Position numbers and translations under genes: made by a program
The notes under the pieces: model-generated
The model's database searches: none
The model's input: only the letters and a program-made list of their open reading frames with translations
Told to the model about the DNA's origin: nothing
Part shown: piece by piece, positions 37,712 to 46,768 of the stretch
How the letters are laid out: each line of letters begins with the position of its first letter
How positions within the stretch are numbered: the stretch's first letter is position 1
From: Calothrix sp. NIES-3974
GTDB lineage: Bacteria > Cyanobacteriota > Cyanobacteriia > Cyanobacteriales > Nostocaceae
Direction: 5' to 3'
DNA: 64,000 nt
Assembly (NCBI RefSeq): GCF_002368395.1
Contig: NZ_AP018254.1
Coordinates: forward strand, 5,208,001 to 5,272,000

Positions 37712-37724
37712 GCACTATCCCTAT

Positions 37725-38690
37725 CTATACTGCATCAATCCAGAAAGGACCATGCCATTGGGGTTCAACTTCGCAATCACGCCAGAAAAAGGCTAATTTC
37801 TCTCCAATTCGCGCGATTACTTCTAAATTACCCACATGACCAAAGTTACTTTGAATCATGGTCATGGCATCAATTTGACCAACTTCTTTTGCTACTAATA
37901 CAGGTCCTTGCCAAGGGAGGTTTTCGTCGTCGTTGTCCCGCCAATAAAATGCAAAGCCGCCATCCACAACGGGTACAACCAATTCAAAATTACCCTGGTT
38001 GCCAAATCGACTTTGAATCAAGACCGGATTACCACAGGCAGGCATAGCATCAAAAAAGAAAGGACCATGCCATTGGGGTTCAACTTCGCAATCACGCCAG
38101 AAAAAGGCTAATTTCTCTCCAATTCGCGCGATTACTTCTAAATTACCCACATGACCAAAGTTACTTTGAATCATGGTCATGGCATCAATTTGACCAACTT
38201 CTTTTGCTACTAATACAGGTCCTTGCCAAGGGAGGTTTTCGTCGTCGTTGTCCCGCCAATAAAATGCAAAGCCGCCATCCACAACGGGTACAACCAATTC
38301 AAAATTACCCTGGTTGCCAAATCGACTTTGAATCAAGACCGGATTACCACAGGCAGGCATAGCATCAAAAAAGAAAGGACCATGCCATTGGGGTTCAACT
38401 TCGCAATCACGCCAGAAAAAGGCTAATTTCTCTCCAATTCGCGCGATTACTTCTAAATTACCCACATGACCAAAGTTACTTTGAATCATGGTCATGGCAT
38501 CAATTTTACCAACTTCTTGTGCCACTAAAATCGGTCCCTGCCAAGGAAGGTTTTCGTTGTCGTTGTCCCGCCAATAAAATGCAAATCCGCCATTGGTAGC
38601 GGGTACAACCAGTTCAAAATTACCTTGGTTGCCAAATCGACTTTGAATCAAAACCGGATTGGCTAAAGCTGGATTAGAAGCGGTAGATAC
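37725..38690. repeat. 315-bp tandem repeats within propeller gene (about 3 units)
   Basis: The same sequence recurs with an exact 315-bp offset: for example CTTGCCAAGGGAGG at about 37907 and 38222, with a diverged form at about 38537. The first two units are practically identical at the DNA level, while the third (5'-most in the gene) carries many substitutions, giving a gradient of age. Confidence 0.88.
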
Positions 38691-38711
38691 AAGCTTTTTT
38701 TTGTCAGCCAT
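37725..38711 (-). CDS. Tandem-repeat, beta-propeller-like protein
   Basis: 328 aa from the ATG at 38711 (MADKKKL); an upstream in-frame start is rejected. After a 20-residue N-terminus the protein is six consecutive blades of about 52 residues, built as three near-identical 105-residue pairs. Each blade has the pattern IQS-x-FG-x2-GN-(F/L)E followed by F(Y/F)WRD and W-x-GP. Similar blades occur in lectin-like or FG-GAP-like beta-propellers of bacteria, so a carbohydrate- or ligand-binding propeller is plausible. It has no signal peptide. Two of the 315-bp DNA units are almost identical, showing recent duplication or gene conversion. Confidence 0.8.
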   Translation of the reverse strand: MADKKKLVSTASNPALANPVLIQSRFGNQGNFELVVPATNGGFAFYWRDNDNENLPWQGPILVAQEVGKIDAMTMIQSNFGHVGNLEVIARIGEKLAFFWRDCEVEPQWHGPFFFDAMPACGNPVLIQSRFGNQGNFELVVPVVDGGFAFYWRDNDDENLPWQGPVLVAKEVGQIDAMTMIQSNFGHVGNLEVIARIGEKLAFFWRDCEVEPQWHGPFFFDAMPACGNPVLIQSRFGNQGNFELVVPVVDGGFAFYWRDNDDENLPWQGPVLVAKEVGQIDAMTMIQSNFGHVGNLEVIARIGEKLAFFWRDCEVEPQWHGPFWIDAV

Positions 38712-38789
38712 AATAATTAATGTTGATAATTTGATTGCGGGGAAGATTTTCCCTAGGTAACTATGAAGAGAAAATATGATTGTGGGCAA

Positions 38790-39367
38790 ATTGAAAATTT
38801 GCCGATATAAGCATTTTTCCCAGTTAAGCGATACCGAATGGCTTAACTGGCTTGCATTGTATACCTGTTAAATTATGTTTTGGTAATGTTTAATCAAGCT
38901 CAAAATTAAGTAAATCCAATCAATATTTAACCAAAAATATCAAATTTCAGCTTGACAATTCTATTTACGGATTTATCATGAGAAATTTATCTGTTTTAGG
39001 GTCAATACTTGATTTTCTTTCTCCCTGGAAAATAGGTGAATGGGGAGTAGGGAGAGACGCGATATATCGCGTCTGTACGTTGAATCACCACGAATGGGTA
39101 TTAATTATTTGTAATCTAACCCCAGTCTTAAGTAAAGTTTATTTTCATTTGCTGTCATCCATCGAGTTTTACTGATAATGTGGATATGTATACTTGAATG
39201 ATTACTGTATCTATCAATCAATCGCACAACCAGCTAAAGAAATTGTCTTAATATTTGTTTACATTGTGAATTAAATATATACAGGAATCATGACTGGTTT
39301 GAGTAGACAGAAATTAGGCAAATTCTTGGTAAGTGCAATAAGTTTTTTTTTTTTGGATCTAAACTCG
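38790..39367. other. Intergenic with inverted repeat and palindrome
   Basis: This spacer lies upstream of divergent genes. CCAGTTAAGC (38820-38829) pairs perfectly with GCTTAACTGG (38841-38850), in the 5' leader or promoter of the propeller gene. A 20-bp palindrome lies at 39055-39074. An open frame at 38978-39175 runs through that palindrome and I do not call it. Confidence 0.5.
39055..39074. repeat. Perfect 20-bp palindrome (AGACGCGATATATCGCGTCT)
   Basis: It has the same arms as the palindrome at 27602, with the centre ATAT instead of CATG. It lies in low-complexity GGGGAGTAGGGAG flanks. Confidence 0.65.
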
Positions 39368-39715
39368 ATGCAAATTCCTATTTTCCAGACTCCTATGAAG
39401 CATTATTGCGATCGCTGGATTGAAGAATGGTGTCTAGATAATGGTTGGACAGACCTGTTTATTGAGCGCAGCAACAATTACTGGGCATTTCCTCCAGGTG
39501 CAGTCATGCCAGAACCGATTCCGGCTCAAGTATTACATATAATTAAAGCAGAGCGAGGAATGACGTTTGAAGAAAAGTTTTGGTCGATATCAGCAGTCAT
39601 CGGGACATTGGTGGCGATAATTTCCACCTACATATTTAAATGTCCGATGCCGATGATTATAGCCTTTGCATTTGATGCGGTGACAGCTGCACAGTTGGAA
39701 TTGGAAGATATTTAA
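39368..39715 (+). CDS. Conserved cyanobacterial hypothetical protein
   Basis: 115 aa from the ATG at 39368; the ATG at 39395 (MKHYCDRWIEEWC, 106 aa) is equally plausible. The longer frame from 39290 crosses a poly-T run and looks artificial. The N-terminal half is soluble with conserved-looking Trp and Cys (CDRWIEEWCLDNGWTDLFIER), then NNYWAFPPGAVMPEPIP, and a hydrophobic C-terminal region (about 70-105). I recognise the style of a protein conserved in cyanobacteria but know no function. A strong bidirectional-looking terminator follows 43 bp after the stop. Confidence 0.72.
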   Translation: MQIPIFQTPMKHYCDRWIEEWCLDNGWTDLFIERSNNYWAFPPGAVMPEPIPAQVLHIIKAERGMTFEEKFWSISAVIGTLVAIISTYIFKCPMPMIIAFAFDAVTAAQLELEDI

Positions 39716-39758
39716 AGTTGCGATTGTACGATTGATAGCCATCATGTTTCCATATCTG

Positions 39759-39789
39759 AAAAATGCTGCTCGAAAAGGGCAGCATTTTT
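39759..39789 (+). terminator. Strong Rho-independent terminator
   Basis: AAAAATGCTGC (39759-39769) pairs perfectly with GCAGCATTTTT (39779-39789), giving an 11-bp stem with A-run before and T-run after. It would work in either direction. Confidence 0.85.
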
Positions 39790-39866
39790 GATTTTAATTC
39801 CGTTTTCTGCGGCTGAAAATTCATCTGTCAAGGAAAAGCAAACTATAATAGCAAAGTATTGCAGTG

Positions 39867-40160
39867 ATGACTAAATGGCTGAATATGGAAAAAATTACAT
39901 CTGGAACATGGTATCTAGTCAGTGTGAAGATGAAAAAACGGGATATTTTCCTCAAATACTTGGATTTGATGATAGCAAAAAATCATCTCGAAGAATTGAT
40001 TCTTGGCGTTGAAAAGCCAGTCGATTCAATGTATGAAGATAATGTTTTAGTCAATTTGAGTAATTACCACGAAGCTGTTAGTCATCTCAAAAATATCGAT
40101 ACATTTTTAAATATTCAACGTAAGCCGATTCCCTTGGAAGCCGTGAATCGGATGTTGTAA
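39867..40160 (+). CDS. Small hypothetical protein
   Basis: 97 aa from the ATG at 39867 (a GTG lies one codon earlier); the ATG at 39888 (MEKITSG) would give 90 aa. The protein is soluble and charged, with a pattern of one beta-strand (TWYLVSVKM) then helices (KYLDLMIAKNHLEELILG). The beginning is loosely reminiscent of a NusG-type N-terminal fold, but this is too weak to assign. A spacer with a terminator precedes it, and a perfect palindrome follows 30 bp after the stop. I consider it a probable gene of unknown function. Confidence 0.55.
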   Translation: MTKWLNMEKITSGTWYLVSVKMKKRDIFLKYLDLMIAKNHLEELILGVEKPVDSMYEDNVLVNLSNYHEAVSHLKNIDTFLNIQRKPIPLEAVNRML

Positions 40161-40190
40161 TAGCAATTTGCCAAAAAAATACAACAGCAT

Positions 40191-40218
40191 GTAGAGACGT
40201 AATATATTACGTCTCTAC
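40191..40218. repeat. Perfect 28-bp palindrome (GTAGAGACGTAATA half-site)
   Basis: It is fully self-complementary over 28 bp and followed by a partial copy (AATATATTACGTCTCTAG) at 40231-40248. It sits between the convergent ends of the small hypothetical gene and the caspase-STAND gene, where it could serve as a terminator. Confidence 0.65.
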
Positions 40219-40258
40219 ACTACAAACACACAATATATTACGTCTCTAGATGCCAAAA

Positions 40259-43200
40259 TTATCTATTTCCCCCTTGACAAATATAGCGTTCTTCTGCGGA
40301 TAAATTGGGATGATTTTCCAGGTAGTTATGAAGCCATTTACATCCCCGCTTAAACAAAGAGTCAAAATCTAATTTTGAGGATGCAAGGCTGGTAAAATTC
40401 CAAATTTTAATCAGATTATCAGAATCTCCAGAAACTATATATTTGCCATCGGGACTAAAAGTCACACTGCGCACATTACTATTATGGCCAGTTAAAGTTT
40501 TCACCAGTTGACCGGTATGGGTCGTCCATACTTTGATGGTTTGGTCATCGGATGCAGAAGCAATATATTCGCCATTGGGAGAAAAACTAATTTTGTTTAC
40601 TTCGTGGTTATGGGCATTAATTGTTCTGATTAGTTCCCCGTTGCGACTCCAAATTTTGATTTTACCATCATGGCTTGCCGATGCCAACAAGTTGCCAGCA
40701 GGAGAAAAAATGACATGCCAAATTAAAGCATCATGGGCTGGTATGGTTTTAATGAGATTACCTTGGGGATTCCATAATTTGATAGTTTGATCTGCGCTTG
40801 CAGAAGCCAGAATTTGACCATCTGGGGAATAACTGAGGCTTGTCACCCAATAGTTGTGTCCTGATAAGGTGTGAATTTTATTAGTGGTTTGATGCCAAAG
40901 TTTAATGGTATTATCTGTATTGGTATAAACTAAAGTTTTACCATCGGGAGAAAAGGTAAGATTACTGTACCAATCTGTTTCCAAAGGAATGGTTTTGATT
41001 AAATTACCATTCGGTCGCCAAAGCTTGATAGTATTATCAACACTTACGGAAGCAATAGTTTGCTGGTCAGGGGAAAATACTACTTTATTAATTTCTTGTT
41101 GATGACCGGTAAATTTATGTAAAATTTTCCCAGATTTATGCCACAAAATCAATGTTCCGTCGGCACTAGCTGAGATAAAATAGTTACCATCAGGACTCAA
41201 GGCAATGTCTACTACGTCTCTTTCATGACCGCGTAAACTGAGGGGAATGATATTATTTAATTGCCATAATCTGACGGTTTTGTCATCACTAGCACTAACA
41301 AAAGTTTGACCATCGGGAGAAAAAGCCACATAGTTAATTGTCCGTCCGTGTCCAGCTAAAGTTTGCAATAATGTTCCGTCTAAACCCCAAATTTTAATGG
41401 TGTTATCGGTACTGCTAGAAACCAGAATTTGGCTATTTGGGGAATAGGTCAAACGGGTTACTTTAGCACTGTGGTCTTGAAATCGATATACAACTTTGCC
41501 ATCCCGATCGAGAATTAACACCCTACCCTGGGTATTTGCCACTGCTAGGGTTTGACGATTAGGACTAAATGCGATCGCACTGATTTTCGCATTTTCATCC
41601 ATATCTTGTTGGGGTAGTTGAAATGTCTGAATTTTCTCCCCCTGCATATTCACAAAGATAATTTCCCCCTTTGGCATTGCCAAAATCAGGGTTGTTCCAT
41701 CCGCAGTCAGATGAAAAGCTTGGGGTATATCCGTAATCCCCAGATTCTCCGCAGATAGAGTTCGTAAATGTTGACCTTGTTGATTCCAGAATTTCAGGCT
41801 TAAATCTCTACTTGCGGAAATTAATTCTTCCCCATTTTTGGTAAATTTTACCGCTAATACGGGCGCACTATGGGCATTAATACTTGTGATTAAAGTACCA
41901 TCTGGTCGCCATAGTTTGATAGTATTATCCTCACTTCCAGAAGCTATTAGATGACCATCAGGACTAAAATCCACATCATTAACTGTATCTTGATGACCAA
42001 CTAAGGTTTTTAAAAGCTTACCATTGGCTTGCCAAATTTTAATAGTTTTATCGGCGCTAGTAGTAGCAATTGTTTGTCCATCTTGGCTAAATTTAGCTGA
42101 CATAACTAGGCTGTTATGTCCTGATAAGCGGTTACTTTCCATAATATCAACCACCGCTTGATTCAGATTTTTTTCTGTACGCAGTTGTGCTTCCATTTGA
42201 TTTACGTGATCCCATCCCCACCAATTCACCTGACTGCGGATTTTTTTAGCTGCTTTCATCGCTGTAACTAAGCCATCAAGTTGTTTATGGGAGAGGAGAT
42301 AATTTTCTGCCAAGGAATTTAAGGTTTTAATTTCTTCTAATTTTGTTTTTTGACTTTGTTGATAGGCAAAACCTGCTAATCCACAAGCTATTAGACCTAA
42401 ACTACCCATGACGACGACGGCAATTTGGGTCATCCGTAATCGTCGTTTCACCTGTAATTGTTGTAATTGTCTTGCTTCTAAACAAGCTGCGATGAATTTC
42501 TGTGTATCCGTTGCTAATTCGTCTGTATAGTTAATATATATATCTTCCGCTTCCGCAAGTCTGACACCCTGTAATAAAAAATCTGGACAACAATTATTTT
42601 CTAACCATAATTGGGCAGATTCTTCTATTTGACGCTGCACTCGTAAACGGGAACGATTTTCTTCTAACCACCAACGTAAGGTAGACCAGTGACGAATCAG
42701 AATTTCGTGAGCAACTTCGACTGTCACCTGATGCGAACTAAATAGGTTATGGAGATGATTTTCACTTACACCCTTACCCATTCCGGTAATTTTTTCCTTG
42801 TCTTCCACACCCATCACAACTAATTTGGCATCAGTTAAAACCTTGAGGGTTTTTTCCACTAAATCAGTCGGATATTTCGCCACAATTAATTCCGATTTAT
42901 ACACCCGTCTGCGGGTATCTTCCGTACCTTCTCCTAGTTGGGTTAATGCGAGAAAAATCCACTTAGCACAGGCTTGCATTTGCGGATTTAAGCTATCATA
43001 TACAGCTTGGGAAGACCTTTCTAAAGCGCCTTGAATCCCCCCTAATTTTTCTTGATATGCATCCAGGGTTAACCGTCCATTGACGCGATATTGCCACAGT
43101 TGCTCTAACACAAACTCTAACAATGGTAAGTCTGCCACTGAATGGTTTAACTCCCGCAGGAGAACTTCCACTAACTCCGGTTCAATTTGCAAACCAACCT

Positions 43201-45406
43201 GTTGTGCAGGATTAACTATGACTCGACGATAATTATCTAAACTTAAATGGGGCGGCACTAAAATGGTATAATTTCGCAGAGCGATCGCTAGTTTTTCCTG
43301 TTCTAAACAGGCGGCGATAAAATCAGCCCGTAAGGTGATGACAACTTTAAATCTATCTGGGGCAAATTCTAAAGCTGCAAAAATCAATTTTAAAAATTCT
43401 TCCCGTTCTTTTCCACTAGCTAAGGTGAATATTTCCTCAAATTGATCGATGATCAACACCAACATTGGTTCGGGACAAAGACGCAGCCAATAGACAAAAT
43501 TTTCACTACCTTGATAAACAATACCTTCAATTTGCTCCGCAGATAGTTTCATCTGGGACTGATTATTTTCTCCTAATACCTGAGCTAAACTCATCAACGG
43601 ATTCACACCGGGACGCATTTTTCTTATCACCCAATTTTGACTATCGGGTATTTGTTTCCCTTGACGTAAAACCGGGATTACTCCAGCTTGAATGACTGAA
43701 GATTTACCACTTCCTGAAGCACCTACTAGGGCTAAAAATGGTTGATTACTAATGTGATGAACTATCTCTTGAATCAGGGCTTCTCGACCATAAAAATATA
43801 AAGAATCCTGTTCTGTAAACGCATTTAATCCCATATAGGGACAAACACCTAAATCCTTGCTCGTTTTTTGTTTATGCAGATGGGTTTGTACGGGTAATAT
43901 TTCAATAATTCCCTGTGCACCAGAAAGCCATAAATATAGAGGTATATCACTCCCCGCGAGACACAATTTCAGTTGAGATATCCAACCAGCGGCTGATAAA
44001 CCATGATTTTGATGATGGCTATTTAAGGTTTCCAGTAAAACTTGGGAAAAAATCTCTGACTCCGAATGCGGATTCACACAAGCAATTAAACATTGTCCTT
44101 GGGGAGAATTAGTATGTAATTCTTGCATCCATGCAGCTAGGGATATTGAACTTTCTGAATGGCTAATACAATCGATAATCACTATCTGTTTGGCTGGACA
44201 GCGCTGTAATTGTTGTTTTAACCAGGAGCGTTTAATCCGAATATGTTCCCCGAAGATAAATCCTTCCCATTCATCGGTTTTTGCAATTATACCCCGCAAA
44301 TAAATTAAAACTGTTTCTGTTGCCTTGGCGTTTAAACAGTTAACTAAACTGGTTTTAATTGCGCTGACACCTGATTTTGCTGCCGGTAAATATTCTAGTT
44401 CAAAATCACCTTGATTTCGGAGAATTTTACTAATGTCCAAGCAGGTTTTTGTTTGCAACAGCCCATCGACAACAACACCGAGACGACGGTAGTCACTACC
44501 TCGTTCATCTTCCGGTTTTTTGCCAATAATTAATTCACCAATACCTTCAACGATTCGTTTCGGGGTTTGTAAAGTATATTCAGCGAGCAAATCAGTAAAA
44601 CCTCTACTTTGATTTTGCTGATTTATTAAGCGAATTTGCTGATTATATTTATCTATATATTGTAGGGTTTGATAATATACATATTTATATAAATTATCGA
44701 CATAAATCAAACCTTGGCTATTAGCTGCACCACCCCTTAATCCCTGCATTAAATAATAGGTAAATACTCCATGACCTAGTTCATTGAATTCCCAGGATTG
44801 CTGATTATTATCACAGGAAAGTAAAGCATAAAATCCTTGACCACTAGCAGCGCTTTGTTGTAAAACACTAACTAACTGAGGCGTAATATTTTCAGAAATA
44901 GCAGAATTTTGATGCCGTAAACTCATCCCACCACTATGACAAGCATCTAACACAATTAGTTTATTTTGAGCCGCACAATTAGCCAATAAACTTAAAACTG
45001 TGGATATACTTAAACCTGTAGATTCTAAATTCTGGGTATCTGTATCATGCAAACATAGGAAAGCTTCGTGATTCGGACCTAAGATTCCATGTCCAGAAAA
45101 ATAAAACAAAACAGTATCTTTTGATTTTGCTGCATTTACTACTTCTTCTAAACTGGAGCGAATATTAGCTAAAGTTGGTGATTTGGTTGCAAAATCATGG
45201 TGGATTTTAAAATGGGTTTGGCTAAAATACTCCCCTGCATCCCTTAATGCTTCCCCTAATCCTTGACAATCAATTGCTGAATAACGTAGCGAAGACAAGG
45301 ATTTATCTCGGTATTTATTCACACCAATCAATACTACCCATAATCTTGCAGCATGAGTTTTGTTGACTTCAATTGAACGACTGGTGGCAATACCAAAGGG
45401 GGACAT
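40259..45406 (-). CDS. Caspase-like / STAND NTPase / WD40 protein
   Basis: 1715 aa. Residues about 20-280 are a caspase-type peptidase (orthocaspase) with the His-Cys dyad H106 (FSGHG) and C156 (DACHSGG). Residues about 305-505 look like a second caspase fold that has lost the dyad (VLIYLRG, IVIIDCIS). An nSTAND NTPase follows, with Walker A GASGSGKSS at 562-570 and Walker B VLIIDQFEEI. One transmembrane helix lies near 1023-1045. Fourteen WD40 units (two propellers) fill residues about 1105-1680. This is the architecture of conflict or programmed-cell-death type sensors: WD40 senses, STAND oligomerises, caspase acts. The trigger and substrate are unknown. It is monocistronic. Confidence 0.93.
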   Translation of the reverse strand: MSPFGIATSRSIEVNKTHAARLWVVLIGVNKYRDKSLSSLRYSAIDCQGLGEALRDAGEYFSQTHFKIHHDFATKSPTLANIRSSLEEVVNAAKSKDTVLFYFSGHGILGPNHEAFLCLHDTDTQNLESTGLSISTVLSLLANCAAQNKLIVLDACHSGGMSLRHQNSAISENITPQLVSVLQQSAASGQGFYALLSCDNNQQSWEFNELGHGVFTYYLMQGLRGGAANSQGLIYVDNLYKYVYYQTLQYIDKYNQQIRLINQQNQSRGFTDLLAEYTLQTPKRIVEGIGELIIGKKPEDERGSDYRRLGVVVDGLLQTKTCLDISKILRNQGDFELEYLPAAKSGVSAIKTSLVNCLNAKATETVLIYLRGIIAKTDEWEGFIFGEHIRIKRSWLKQQLQRCPAKQIVIIDCISHSESSISLAAWMQELHTNSPQGQCLIACVNPHSESEIFSQVLLETLNSHHQNHGLSAAGWISQLKLCLAGSDIPLYLWLSGAQGIIEILPVQTHLHKQKTSKDLGVCPYMGLNAFTEQDSLYFYGREALIQEIVHHISNQPFLALVGASGSGKSSVIQAGVIPVLRQGKQIPDSQNWVIRKMRPGVNPLMSLAQVLGENNQSQMKLSAEQIEGIVYQGSENFVYWLRLCPEPMLVLIIDQFEEIFTLASGKEREEFLKLIFAALEFAPDRFKVVITLRADFIAACLEQEKLAIALRNYTILVPPHLSLDNYRRVIVNPAQQVGLQIEPELVEVLLRELNHSVADLPLLEFVLEQLWQYRVNGRLTLDAYQEKLGGIQGALERSSQAVYDSLNPQMQACAKWIFLALTQLGEGTEDTRRRVYKSELIVAKYPTDLVEKTLKVLTDAKLVVMGVEDKEKITGMGKGVSENHLHNLFSSHQVTVEVAHEILIRHWSTLRWWLEENRSRLRVQRQIEESAQLWLENNCCPDFLLQGVRLAEAEDIYINYTDELATDTQKFIAACLEARQLQQLQVKRRLRMTQIAVVVMGSLGLIACGLAGFAYQQSQKTKLEEIKTLNSLAENYLLSHKQLDGLVTAMKAAKKIRSQVNWWGWDHVNQMEAQLRTEKNLNQAVVDIMESNRLSGHNSLVMSAKFSQDGQTIATTSADKTIKIWQANGKLLKTLVGHQDTVNDVDFSPDGHLIASGSEDNTIKLWRPDGTLITSINAHSAPVLAVKFTKNGEELISASRDLSLKFWNQQGQHLRTLSAENLGITDIPQAFHLTADGTTLILAMPKGEIIFVNMQGEKIQTFQLPQQDMDENAKISAIAFSPNRQTLAVANTQGRVLILDRDGKVVYRFQDHSAKVTRLTYSPNSQILVSSSTDNTIKIWGLDGTLLQTLAGHGRTINYVAFSPDGQTFVSASDDKTVRLWQLNNIIPLSLRGHERDVVDIALSPDGNYFISASADGTLILWHKSGKILHKFTGHQQEINKVVFSPDQQTIASVSVDNTIKLWRPNGNLIKTIPLETDWYSNLTFSPDGKTLVYTNTDNTIKLWHQTTNKIHTLSGHNYWVTSLSYSPDGQILASASADQTIKLWNPQGNLIKTIPAHDALIWHVIFSPAGNLLASASHDGKIKIWSRNGELIRTINAHNHEVNKISFSPNGEYIASASDDQTIKVWTTHTGQLVKTLTGHNSNVRSVTFSPDGKYIVSGDSDNLIKIWNFTSLASSKLDFDSLFKRGCKWLHNYLENHPNLSAEERYICQGGNR

Positions 45407-46040
45407 TTGACCAACCTCTTATTTTATAATTTAAAATCTGAAATAAGTTTCGTCTATTGGGGAATAGGGAGTGGGGAGTCGGGAGTCGGAATTCAGAAGA
45501 AATCATTTTCACGCATTACTGGTGTAATGTTTACATGACGACTACTCACTTTATCGGGAGAAATTAATTCGATTGTGTCGAAAAATGGTAAGTTAGATGT
45601 GTTTGAGGCGATCGCAATCAACTTGTGATTCATAATACCTCAATTTCATCCTGGTGATTATATTTTATTTAACTTTATAGTTTTACAATCAACCATAGAA
45701 TTCCATAGGACTGGAAGGGTATTTTTATGCACTTCCTAGTTTCTAATTCAGAAAATATTTTAAATAAATCTACAAATATTTACATTTGTTAACATACAGT
45801 AGCCCCTAGTTCAGTGAAATATAAAATAGCAGTTATGGTGTCCGTATCATAGGGTTTTCACAAGTATTTTTGTACTTCACTAAATTTTGATAGTGGTCGA
45901 TAAACGTATTTAAAATTATCAACCACCTTTTCAAGTAAAGGAAAAAACTCAAACAGTACATTTACCGTTATTAAATACTCGCGATTCCCTACTCCATGCT
46001 CCGAAAAAAATAATTTAAGTGTCAAAAACAACTTTTAAAT
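45407..46040. other. Intergenic, no gene seen
   Basis: 634-bp AT-rich region upstream of the caspase-STAND gene. It has a short GGGGAGTCGGGAGTCGG run near 45472 and no other structure I can support. Confidence 0.45.
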
Positions 46041-46721
46041 CTAAAATCTGGAATTAAATGGCCGACAACAGGCTTTGTAGAAATTAGACAAAATCCGGTA
46101 GGTTTTACGAACCCAATCTAGAGTTCTGTAGGATAGACGTATCCTTAAAGGAGATAAAATCGGACGATAAATCCAATAGTAAGCCGTTTTCAGATTATCC
46201 CACTTAGAACAGGCTTCTTGGTGGAGAAAATCAGAAATATCAACAACATAGCCGCGATTTTCCCACATCATCACATTGCGACCGTGGATATCGTGGGGAA
46301 ACAAACCGCGATCGCGTGCATAATCTAGAGCGTGGTCAATATCGAGAATAACCTGTTTCGGAATCCTTAAACCCTTGTGCATACAATCATACAGAGTCAC
46401 CCCATACAATCGCTTCAACACCAAAAAATGGTCGTTAGCATAAAAGCAACGTGAAAAAGCAGGGTGAACACCCAAGCGTCGATAGACTTCCCGTTCCTCC
46501 TCCAACCCTGGTCGTCCGGGGGCATAAATTTTGACAACCAGTTCAGGATAATTCGGATGGGCCATGACTGCGGCGTAATTCCCCGCCCCTAGTAATTGCC
46601 AAGGATGGGGTAGATAATCAACTTGAATTGGGTCATAGGGGGAAACACTGATAAGTTTGAGTTGAGGTAATAATTCATTCTCAATTATCCCCACAAACTG
46701 GTGAATCTCGAAATTATCCAT
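46041..46721 (-). CDS. Minimal protein kinase-like protein
   Basis: 226 aa, soluble. Kinase landmarks are present but compressed: LGAGNYAAVM (glycine loop), VVKIY with K64, EEEREVYRRL (helix C glutamate), HDIHGRNVMM with D144 and N149, and VDISDF with D161 standing for DFG. The C-terminal lobe is truncated, ending soon after a basic aromatic region (YRTLDWVRKTYRILSNFYKACCRPF). It is closer to small bacterial kinase-fold or aminoglycoside-kinase-like proteins than to the Hanks kinases elsewhere in the window. It lies 48 bp downstream of the barrel gene on the same strand and may be co-transcribed with it. Confidence 0.78.
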   Translation of the reverse strand: MDNFEIHQFVGIIENELLPQLKLISVSPYDPIQVDYLPHPWQLLGAGNYAAVMAHPNYPELVVKIYAPGRPGLEEEREVYRRLGVHPAFSRCFYANDHFLVLKRLYGVTLYDCMHKGLRIPKQVILDIDHALDYARDRGLFPHDIHGRNVMMWENRGYVVDISDFLHQEACSKWDNLKTAYYWIYRPILSPLRIRLSYRTLDWVRKTYRILSNFYKACCRPFNSRF

Positions 46722-46768
46722 TGTTGCTGAACAGGCAAAGATTTACCTTATACTGTAATCCCATCAGG

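Noticed and set aside
37908-38426. Two identical 67-codon plus-strand frames
   Set aside because: Antisense shadows of the 315-bp repeats in the propeller gene.
38978-39175. 65-codon frame upstream of the conserved hypothetical gene
   Set aside because: Runs through a 20-bp palindrome and low-complexity GGGAGTAGGG sequence.
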